From CAZDRI01 sp964508055 (lineage in GTDB: Bacteria > Pseudomonadota > Gammaproteobacteria > PS1 > Pseudothioglobaceae), in the NCBI GenBank assembly GCA_964508055.1, contig CAZDRI010000021.1:1-30430 (forward strand): 30,430 bases of DNA. The letters are read 5' to 3'. This document shows positions 24,350 to 30,430 of the stretch, piece by piece. The translations under genes were made by a program, and so were the position numbers. The notes under the pieces were generated by a model. The model saw only the letters and a list, made by a program, of their open reading frames with translations, ran no database searches and was not told the origin of the DNA. Position 1 is the first letter of the stretch. Every line of letters begins with the position of its first letter.

Positions 24350-25075
24350 TTAATTTTTTAAAAAAATTATATTTTTTATTTTCTTTTTAGTAATATTAAA
24401 TTTATCTTTTAATTTATCTAATTTTTTTGCAAATTTATATAAATAACTGCTACTAATTTCAGGAAAATCATTCTCTATTTTTATATCATTATAGCTAAGT
24501 TGAACATAATCCCATATTTTAGATAATTTTCCAAAATAAGCTTTTTTAGCTTTTACATCAATGGCAAATGTTTTATTGCTATAAATAAAATTTTCTGTAT
24601 GAGCATCTCCATGCACTAAATTATGATAATGTAGTTGTTTTATAATTTTAATAATTTCACCATAGTGGTTATAATTTTTTCTACTAAAGGTATTTCCATT
24701 AATGTATTTATAAACTACAAATGAATCAAAGACCATGCCAAATTTTCTCAATTCTGCAATTAATATTGGGGTAGGCACATTGATTTTTAATTTTTTAAGT
24801 TTATAAAAAGCCATAAAGTTTTTATAAGACTCTCCTTTTCTAAATAGAGTAGTAAATCTTATCCATTTTCTAGTATTTCTATCAATTGGATATTTTATTG
24901 TGATGCATTCATTGTTAAAATCACATTTAAGAATCTTTGAATTGTAATTATCTTTTAAAGTTTTATTATTTTTGGTAGATTTTTCTAATATTTTATAAAA
25001 TAAAGATAAATGGTCTATATCAATATCGCTATTGTATATTAACTTCCATTTTTTTATATCTTTATATTGTAGCAT
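24350..25075 (-). CDS. WaaY/RfaY-like kinase (LPS core or Kdo kinase type)
   Basis: The 241-residue protein has a protein-kinase-like fold typical of LPS-core sugar kinases. The catalytic loop is LVHGDAHTENFIYSNK (H155, D157, N162), followed by the metal-binding FAIDVKAKK (D173). IVV-type upstream strands and a basic N-terminal half are present. Family members phosphorylate heptose or Kdo of the inner core. It sits between a deacetylase and the sialyltransferase-like gene (16-base gap), supporting a lipopolysaccharide role. The exact acceptor is unknown. Confidence 0.75.
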   Translation of the reverse strand: MLQYKDIKKWKLIYNSDIDIDHLSLFYKILEKSTKNNKTLKDNYNSKILKCDFNNECITIKYPIDRNTRKWIRFTTLFRKGESYKNFMAFYKLKKLKINVPTPILIAELRKFGMVFDSFVVYKYINGNTFSRKNYNHYGEIIKIIKQLHYHNLVHGDAHTENFIYSNKTFAIDVKAKKAYFGKLSKIWDYVQLSYNDIKIENDFPEISSSYLYKFAKKLDKLKDKFNITKKKIKNIIFLKN

Positions 25076-25098
25076 TCACTTTTTTGCTTATTTATTAT

Positions 25099-25860
25099 TT
25101 AGTGCTCTAGTCTTATTTTATGCTTTAATTTTTGATATCTTAGATAATAACCACTGCTTTTTTTGAAAAGTGAAAATTTGCTTTCAGTGGGAAAAATAGG
25201 GATGCGTTTGATAGCAAATAAATCATTTTTAAAACAACTATCGCCTTGCACAGTAGCAATGCCAAAATTGTAGCCTGAATTTTTAACTGTAATTCTTACT
25301 TTATCATCATAATCTCCATAAGGATAAGCAAAGCTAACAATTTCATCAGCTATTATTTTTTCTAAAATTTGTTTTGACTCAATTATTTCTTTATTTAATT
25401 CATTATCTGATACTTTAGTTAGATGTTTATGATTTAAACCGTGAGATGCAATTTCAATATAGCCGCTTTTATGGCACTCAATAACTTCATTATCACTCAT
25501 TAAATTAGCTTTAACCTCGCCTTTTTTACTATCCCATAAATTGTAGGTTAATCCTCTGTTCGCTAATACAAAAATAACCGCTTTGGCATTATATTTATTT
25601 AACAAAGGTAATAAATTTTGATAATTATCTTGGTAGCCATCATCAAAAGTTAAAATCAAAGGTTTTTTTACAAATCTTTGTTGTAAATCTTTAAATGTTA
25701 CTAATTCTCGCCCTCTTTTTAAAAAATACTTAATCTGTTGTTCTAATTTATCTTTTGTTATATAAATATTAAATATAGAGTTTTCTACTGCAGTTTTAAC
25801 TACTCTATGATAAGTTAATATTGGTATTTCCCTATGAATTAAATTATCTTTATGAATCAA
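25099..25860 (-). CDS. Polysaccharide deacetylase (NodB homology)
   Basis: A carbohydrate esterase family 4-type protein of 253 residues. It has TFDDGYQDNY (catalytic base and metal aspartates D73, D74), the metal histidines in IASHGLNHKHL (H139, H143), and FAYPYGDYDD. The N terminus ILTYHRV is also typical. No signal peptide or membrane segment is visible, so it may act on a cytoplasmic, lipid-linked glycan or precursor. It overlaps the YciI gene by 4 bases and precedes the kinase gene by 23 bases. Confidence 0.87.
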   Translation of the reverse strand: MIHKDNLIHREIPILTYHRVVKTAVENSIFNIYITKDKLEQQIKYFLKRGRELVTFKDLQQRFVKKPLILTFDDGYQDNYQNLLPLLNKYNAKAVIFVLANRGLTYNLWDSKKGEVKANLMSDNEVIECHKSGYIEIASHGLNHKHLTKVSDNELNKEIIESKQILEKIIADEIVSFAYPYGDYDDKVRITVKNSGYNFGIATVQGDSCFKNDLFAIKRIPIFPTESKFSLFKKSSGYYLRYQKLKHKIRLEH

Positions 25861-26156
25861 GGTAGTACCTTTTTAAATGGTTTGACTATAACTTTTTTAT
25901 AAGCTCCACTTTTAAAATAAGGGTCTTCATTTGCCCAAGATTTTGCCTCTTTAAGACTTTCAAATTCTGCAACTATTAAACTGCCACTAAAGCCATATTC
26001 TCCCGGATCATCACTATCAATTACTGGATGAGGTCCTGCTAAAACTAATCTTCCTGCATTTTTAAGCCTATTTAATCTAGCAATATGTTCAGTGCGTACT
26101 TGTAATCTTTTTACTAAACTATTTTCTACATCTTCTGCAATTACAGCATATAACAT
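25857..26156 (-). CDS. YciI family protein
   Basis: A 99-residue ferredoxin-like-fold protein. The family's usual landmarks are visible: RTEHIARLNRLKNAGRLVLAGPHP (His and the Asp/Gly pocket), then SLIVAEFESLKEAKSWANEDPYFKSGAY. Its biochemical function is not established, although a few relatives have dehalogenase-like activity. It lies 13 bases after dapB and overlaps the deacetylase gene by 4 bases. Confidence 0.85.
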   Translation of the reverse strand: MLYAVIAEDVENSLVKRLQVRTEHIARLNRLKNAGRLVLAGPHPVIDSDDPGEYGFSGSLIVAEFESLKEAKSWANEDPYFKSGAYKKVIVKPFKKVLP

Positions 26157-26169
26157 AATTAGTTCCTAG

Positions 26170-26898
26170 TTATAAATCTAATACATCTTGCATAGAATAA
26201 ATACCATTAGCTTTAGTTTTTATCCATCTTGCTGCACGCATAGCTCCTTTTGCAAAAGTAACTCTTGAAGATGCTTTATGACTAATTTCAATTCTCTCTC
26301 CATCCAAAGCAAATAATACAGTATGCTCTCCAACAATATCTCCTGCCCGAATAGTAGAAAAACCAATAGTTTTTTTATCTCTTGCTTTTTCAATACCTTC
26401 GCGTCCATAAACTGCACATTTTTTTAAATCTCTAGAGAGAGTGTTTGCTATAGTTTCTCCCATTTTTAAAGCAGTTCCTGAAGGTGCATCAACTTTATAA
26501 CGATGATGTGCTTCTATGATTTCAATATCAGCAGCATCACCTATAACTTTAGCAGTTAATTCTAATAATTTTAAAGTTAAATTTACCCCTACACTCATAT
26601 TTGGAGCAAGCACAATTGAAATATAATTAGCAAAATAATTTATTTTTTCTAACTCTTTATCATTAAAGCCAGTAGTGCCAATTATTACTTTTTTGTTAGC
26701 TTTTTTACAAATTTTTAAATAATTTAATGTTGCTTCTGGGCGCGTAAAATCAATTAAAACATCAAAATCATTTAGCAATAATTTTAAATCATCACCTTTA
26801 TTGACTTTACTAATTGACTCTATATTTTTATCTTGATGAGCTATTTCAACTAAGATCTTGCCCATTTTGCCATTAGCTCCTGTTATTGCTACTCTCAT
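26170..26898 (-). CDS. dapB: 4-hydroxy-tetrahydrodipicolinate reductase
   Basis: DapB makes tetrahydrodipicolinate for lysine and the diaminopimelate of peptidoglycan. The 242-residue protein has the Rossmann motif ITGANGKMG (residues 5-13), DFTRPEATLNYL, GTTGFNDKE, LAPNMSVGVN and the catalytic region EAHHRYKVDAPSGTALKMG (H131, H132, K135). It is shorter than the E. coli enzyme (273) but within family range. AAGGA precedes the ATG. Confidence 0.94.
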   Translation of the reverse strand: MRVAITGANGKMGKILVEIAHQDKNIESISKVNKGDDLKLLLNDFDVLIDFTRPEATLNYLKICKKANKKVIIGTTGFNDKELEKINYFANYISIVLAPNMSVGVNLTLKLLELTAKVIGDAADIEIIEAHHRYKVDAPSGTALKMGETIANTLSRDLKKCAVYGREGIEKARDKKTIGFSTIRAGDIVGEHTVLFALDGERIEISHKASSRVTFAKGAMRAARWIKTKANGIYSMQDVLDL

Positions 26899-26915
26899 AA
26901 TATCCTTTCTAAAAC

Positions 26916-27749
26916 TTATAATTCATCTTCTAAAAATGTAGTATTTTTTACTACTTTATCTAATTTTTTTAATTCAATCAATAGCTTTTCTATTTTATCA
27001 ATAGGTATACTATTTGCTCCATCACTTAAAGCTTTTTCTGGATTTGGGTGAGTTTCCATAAATATACCTGCTATACCAACAGCTATAGCACTTCTTGCTA
27101 ATACTGGCACCATTTTTCTTTCTCCTCCAGATTTATTACCTTGACTTCCTGGTTGTTGCACTGAATGAGTTGCATCAAAAATTATTGGGCATTTTGTTTC
27201 TCTCATACTAGCAAGACCGCGCATATCTGATATTAAGGTATTATATCCAAATGATGTTCCTCTATCACAAATCATAATCTTATGATTACCAGTAGCATTT
27301 GCTTTTTTTACAACATTTTCCATATCCCAAGGAGCCATGAATTGACCTTTTTTTATGTTTATTGGTTTATTGGTCTTAGCAACATTTTGAATAAAGTTAG
27401 TTTGGCGTGATAAAAAAGCTGGGGTTTGCAATACATCAACAACATCACAAACTTCATCTAATGGACTATCTTCATGCACATCTGTTAAAGTTAATACCCC
27501 AACATCATCCTTTACTTTTTGTAGTATTTGTAAACCTTTTTCAATACCTAAACCTCTAAAACTATTTATTGAGGTGCGGTTAGCTTTATCAAATGAAGAT
27601 TTATAAATAAAATTAATAGCTAATCTAGCTGTGATTTCTTTTAAATTTTGTGCTGTTTCCAATGCTAATTTTTCTGACTCAATAACACAAGGTCCAGCAA
27701 TTAAAAAAAATGGTTTATCAATACCTATTTCAAAATTATATAGTTTCAT
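26916..27749 (-). CDS. kdsA: Kdo-8-phosphate synthase
   Basis: KdsA condenses PEP with arabinose 5-phosphate to make Kdo 8-phosphate for lipid A-Kdo. The 277-residue barrel shows LIAGPCVIESE, YKSSFDKANRTS, LTDVHE, NIKKGQFMAPWDM and FDATHSVQQPG. It carries the metal-dependent subtype residues, with C21 (AGPC), H195, E232 and D243; E. coli KdsA has Asn at the Cys position and is metal-independent. Its ATG overlaps the pyrG stop by 4 bases, giving the pyrG-kdsA order known from many proteobacteria. Confidence 0.95.
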   Translation of the reverse strand: MKLYNFEIGIDKPFFLIAGPCVIESEKLALETAQNLKEITARLAINFIYKSSFDKANRTSINSFRGLGIEKGLQILQKVKDDVGVLTLTDVHEDSPLDEVCDVVDVLQTPAFLSRQTNFIQNVAKTNKPINIKKGQFMAPWDMENVVKKANATGNHKIMICDRGTSFGYNTLISDMRGLASMRETKCPIIFDATHSVQQPGSQGNKSGGERKMVPVLARSAIAVGIAGIFMETHPNPEKALSDGANSIPIDKIEKLLIELKKLDKVVKNTTFLEDEL

Positions 27750-29371
27750 AATAAATACTCATGTTCAATTGCAGCTTGGACAAAACTTATAAATAAAGGA
27801 TGCCCATCTCTTGGGGTTGAGGTAAACTCTGGGTGAAATTGACAAGCAATAAACCATGGGTGCTCTTTGATTTCTATCATTTCAACTAAATTATTATCTT
27901 CCGATTTACCTGATATTATCAAACCTTTATCCTCTATTGCAGATATTAGCTTATTATTCACTTCATAACGATGTCTGTGTCTTTCCACAATACTTTGCTT
28001 ATTATATATATCATAAGCTTTGCTAGCTTTTTTTAATACACACTTATAACCTCCAAGACGCATTGTGCCCCCCATATCTGATGTTTTATCTCTAAGTTCT
28101 TTTTTACCATCTTTAGTCCACTCAGTAACTAGTGCTATTACTGGATAGGGTGTATTTTCATCAAATTCTGTGCTATTAGCATCTTGCATTTTAGCAATAT
28201 TACGAGCGTATTCAATAATAGCAACTTGCATACCTAAACATATTCCTAAATACGGAATTTTGTTCTCTCTAGCAAATTTTACAGCTTCAATTTTACCTTC
28301 AACACCTCTAGTACCAAAGCCGCCAGGAACTAAAATAGCATCTATATTTTTCAAACATTCAATGCCATTTTCTTCAATATATTCAGAATCAATATATTTT
28401 ATATTTATTTTACATTGAGCGAATATTCCAGCATGTATTAAAGCTTCTGATAAGGATTTATATGATTCTGTAAGTTCTATATATTTACCAACCATAGCTA
28501 TATTAATATCATACTTAGTGTTATTTTGTCTTTCAATAACCCACAACCATTCACTTAAATCTGCTTTTTCACAATTTATATTTAGTTTATTAACTATTAT
28601 TTCATCTAACCCTTGATGGTGCAGAATTTCAGGTATTTTATAAATACTATCTACATCTTCTGCAGTAAATACTGCTTTTTGTTCAACATTAGTAAACAAT
28701 GCAATTTTTTGTTTTTCTTGTTCGGATAAAGATTGCTCACTTCTACATATTAAAATATCTGGTTGAATGCCAATAGCTCTTAGCTCTTTAACTGAATGTT
28801 GGGTAGGTTTGGTTTTTAATTCTCCTGCTACTTTTATATATGGTAGTAATGTTAGATGCACAAATAAAGTGTTAGCTCTGCCTTGTTCTAAGCTCATTTG
28901 TCTTATTGCTTCTAAAAATGGCAGCGACTCAATATCACCTGCAGTTCCGCCTATTTCTACTAAAGCTACATCGTAGCCTCTTGCTCCTTCAATTGTGAGT
29001 TTTTTTATTTCATCTGTTATATGAGGTATAACTTGAATTGTTGCACCTAAATATCCACCTTGTCTTTCTCTTTGAATGACATTTTCATATACTCTACCAG
29101 CAGTAAAATTATTTTTCTTACTTAACTTAATGCGCACAAAACGCTCATAATGTCCTAAATCTAAATCAGTTTCCGCCCCATCTTCGGTTACAAAAACCTC
29201 ACCATGTTGAAATGGACTCATAGTGCCAGGGTCAACATTTATATAAGGGTCTAGTTTTAATAATGTTACTTTTAAACCTCTAGATTCAAGTAAAGTAGCT
29301 AATGATGCTGATGTTATACCTTTACCTAAAGAGGAAACAACTCCACCAGTGATAAAAATGTATTTTGTCAT
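27746..29371 (-). CDS. pyrG: CTP synthase
   Basis: PyrG aminates UTP to CTP. I take the ATG at 29371 (MTKYIFITGGVVSSLGKG, 541 residues). A frame 12 codons longer begins MVLLPFQLV, which does not match the family. The synthase domain (about residues 1-270) has LLKLDPYINVDPGTMSPFQHGEVFV and EIGGTAGDIES. The class I glutaminase domain has C378 in YLGICLGMQ, with H513 and E515 in FHPEFTS. It supplies CTP for the CMP-sugar synthetase and Kdo activation nearby, as well as for nucleic acids and lipids. It is the first gene of the minus-strand block. Confidence 0.95.
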   Translation of the reverse strand: MTKYIFITGGVVSSLGKGITSASLATLLESRGLKVTLLKLDPYINVDPGTMSPFQHGEVFVTEDGAETDLDLGHYERFVRIKLSKKNNFTAGRVYENVIQRERQGGYLGATIQVIPHITDEIKKLTIEGARGYDVALVEIGGTAGDIESLPFLEAIRQMSLEQGRANTLFVHLTLLPYIKVAGELKTKPTQHSVKELRAIGIQPDILICRSEQSLSEQEKQKIALFTNVEQKAVFTAEDVDSIYKIPEILHHQGLDEIIVNKLNINCEKADLSEWLWVIERQNNTKYDINIAMVGKYIELTESYKSLSEALIHAGIFAQCKINIKYIDSEYIEENGIECLKNIDAILVPGGFGTRGVEGKIEAVKFARENKIPYLGICLGMQVAIIEYARNIAKMQDANSTEFDENTPYPVIALVTEWTKDGKKELRDKTSDMGGTMRLGGYKCVLKKASKAYDIYNKQSIVERHRHRYEVNNKLISAIEDKGLIISGKSEDNNLVEMIEIKEHPWFIACQFHPEFTSTPRDGHPLFISFVQAAIEHEYLL

Positions 29372-29505
29372 AAAAAACTTAACAAGTTGAAAGGGTAATA
29401 ATACCAAATTAAGGTTATTGGATAAAACTAAATTATCAAGAAAAAGCAGAATGCCATTTTATATTTCTAAATTATTTTTTGATGAAGGAGTTTATTTCAA
29501 AAATC

Positions 29506-29658
29506 TTATTTATTATAAACAACATCATGTGAACCTATACTTACTGGGATTATTGTTTTTTCTTCTATAATAAATTCAATACTTATTCTGTAGTTTATGT
29601 TAATTGATACTGAATAAAGTTCTTTTAATCTTCCTTTTAAACGATGTAATTGTAATGG
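29506..29658 (-). pseudogene. Remnant of a RelE-like toxin gene
   Basis: The minus strand encodes about 50 residues ending at a stop at 29506-29508, without a start codon and cut by an in-frame stop at 29659-29661. The sequence HRLKGRLKELYSVSINI, then NYRISIEFII and IGSHDVVYNK is the C-terminal half of RelE/ParE-type mRNA-interferase toxins (typical end SIGSHDEVY). The N-terminal half and any antitoxin gene are missing. It is therefore a dead toxin-antitoxin relic. Confidence 0.65.
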
Positions 29659-29731
29659 TTATAGTAGTCTAATTTTTTTGGACACATTTCAAGCCACTTT
29701 TTTTCCTCTCAGAAATAAGTGAAAGGTTATA

Positions 29732-29765
29732 ATAATTATTTTTTGACATAACAATAAATAATTAT
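29732..29765. promoter_or_regulatory. Inverted repeat around a -35-like box upstream of the DUF6155 gene
   Basis: ATAATTATTT (29732-29741) and AAATAATTAT (29756-29765) are perfect inverted copies flanking TTGACA (29743-29748), a consensus -35 hexamer. No good -10 box lies at the right distance (the region 29766-29774 reads GCCAAAATA). It could be an operator-promoter unit for the gene at 29792, though the arms are pure A/T. Confidence 0.35.
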
Positions 29766-29791
29766 GCCAAAATAGAAATGAATGTAGAATT

Positions 29792-30316
29792 ATGAATATC
29801 AATATCCTAAAGCAAAAGCTAAAACAATCAACAACTGAGCAATTGATTAAGGATATTGTTGATATTTATAAAAAGAATAATTTTGTCAAAGATTATTATA
29901 ATTCAAAATATTCCAAAAAAGATGATATATCTATTTTGAACAAGCACAAAGATATCATTGAAAATGAATTCTTTCCTATTATTGGCTTTGGTAAAGCTAG
30001 GTTGTCAGTGGCAAAAAAAGCAATATCTGAATATAAAAAAATCAATAATAAAGAAGATCATATTGCAGAACTTATGATTTTTTATGTAGAAAATGGGGTT
30101 CAATACTCTGAGTGTTATGGTGACATTTATGAGCAATTTTATCTAAGTATGGAAAGTATGTATAAAAAAGCAATTAAATTTATTATTGATAACAATTTGC
30201 AAAATAAATATAAAAAGAGATGTCTAAGCATTATTAAAAACACAAAAGATATGGGATGGGGCTTTCATGATGAATTATGTAATATTTATTACAGTTATTT
30301 TTTTGATAATAATTAG
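29792..30316 (+). CDS. DUF6155 family protein
   Basis: The 174-residue cytoplasmic protein has no known function. It fits the DUF6155 pattern: an N-terminal LKQSTTEQLIKDIVDIYKK helix, FFPIIGFGKARLSVAKKAISEYKK, then the conserved ENGVQYSECYGDIYEQFYLSM and the C-terminal KDMGWGFHDELCNIYY. It is largely helical and has no signal peptide or membrane segment. It stands alone, divergent from pyrG and next to repeats and a toxin relic, so it may be accessory. Its TAG stop is the first three bases of a repeated 15-mer. Confidence 0.75.
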   Translation: MNINILKQKLKQSTTEQLIKDIVDIYKKNNFVKDYYNSKYSKKDDISILNKHKDIIENEFFPIIGFGKARLSVAKKAISEYKKINNKEDHIAELMIFYVENGVQYSECYGDIYEQFYLSMESMYKKAIKFIIDNNLQNKYKKRCLSIIKNTKDMGWGFHDELCNIYYSYFFDNN

Positions 30317-30390
30317 TCCAACCTGAATTAACAGCAAAATATTAAATTTAATTTAGAATATTTTTTGTTTTTAACTAGTCCAACCTGAAT
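30314..30390. repeat. 15-bp direct repeat, two copies
   Basis: TAGTCCAACCTGAAT occurs at 30314-30328 and 30376-30390, 62 bases apart, with an A+T-rich spacer. The segment CCTGAATAATTCA after the second copy resembles IS1380-type terminal repeats. The repeat may mark the ends of small elements or a past deletion. The window ends 40 bases further on. Confidence 0.5.
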
Positions 30391-30430
30391 AATTCACAAC
30401 TTATTGATTTAAGTAAATAAAATATCAATT

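Larger units (their letters stand above)
29372..29791. other. Intergenic region with decayed fragments
   Basis: This 420-base region between the divergent pyrG and DUF6155 genes contains no intact gene. It should hold the pyrG promoter near 29372-29450, but no near-consensus pair stands out. A toxin remnant lies at 29506-29658. A segment at about 29664-29695 (TCTAATTTTTTTGGACACAT) resembles the end of an insertion sequence and may be what broke the toxin gene, at low confidence. Confidence 0.4.

Noticed and set aside
29372..29407. Longer CTP synthase starting at 29407
   Set aside because: The 12 additional residues do not match the family, whose proteins begin with M-x-K-[YF]-[IV]-F-[IV]-T-G-G; the ATG at 29371 fits exactly.
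1..30430. tRNA, rRNA, CRISPR arrays, intact transposase or prophage genes
   Set aside because: None seen on either strand; only remnants of mobile elements are present.

Overview
The window is about 30.4 kb of very A+T-rich DNA (roughly 70% A+T by eye). It carries a thiosulfate-oxidation (Sox) operon next to typical gammaproteobacterial housekeeping genes (dusB-fis, purH, dnaE, pyrG-kdsA). This combination suggests a sulfur-oxidising gammaproteobacterium of the SUP05/Thioglobaceae type, free-living or a symbiont. That assignment is an inference from gene content and composition, not a measured phylogeny.

Layout. (1) Positions 1-1172 are a decayed patch. It holds the end of one gene, then a broken reading frame that appears to have lost its start codon, suffered a one-base slip in a T run, and been split by a 150-bp MITE-like element with 5-bp target duplications. 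(2) Positions 1173-3691 hold soxX-soxY-soxZ-soxA-soxK. The operon has a near-consensus sigma70 promoter overlapped by a perfect palindrome, and a strong intrinsic terminator. (3) Positions 3695-12892, plus strand, hold dnaE, def, dusB, fis, purH, yaaA, a GT4 glycosyltransferase and comF. They are very tightly packed, often without clear Shine-Dalgarno sites. (4) Positions 12885-29371 are all on the minus strand. Reading in the direction of transcription, pyrG, kdsA, dapB, a YciI protein, a polysaccharide deacetylase, a WaaY-like kinase and a protein with bacterial sialyltransferase motifs come first. After a 151-bp gap comes an eleven-gene overlapping cluster: KdsC-type phosphatase, GmhA-type isomerase, NeuB-type synthase, glycosyltransferase, TIM-barrel isomerase, CMP-sugar synthetase, class III aminotransferase, VOC protein, methyltransferase and two SDRs. 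A separate FkbM methyltransferase and a DUF1624 membrane protein end the block. (5) Positions 29372-30430 hold a decayed RelE-like toxin remnant, a DUF6155 gene and a 15-bp direct repeat.

How the genes fit together. The most interesting part is the cluster at 14377-24333. It has the parts expected for making, activating and transferring a 3-deoxy-2-ulosonic acid surface sugar: a phosphosugar isomerase, a PEP-condensing synthase, a phosphatase, a CMP transferase and a candidate transferase. It also has an oxidise/aminate/methylate set that could decorate the sugar. It lacks the usual UDP-sugar dehydratase, DegT-type aminotransferase and acetyltransferase of pseudaminic or legionaminic acid pathways. 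The isomerase resembles sedoheptulose-7-phosphate isomerase, and a phosphatase of the phosphorylated-intermediate type is present. An uncharacterised ulosonic acid made through a phosphorylated intermediate is therefore a reasonable hypothesis. The nearby pyrG (CTP) and kdsA (Kdo) fit a cell-envelope role.
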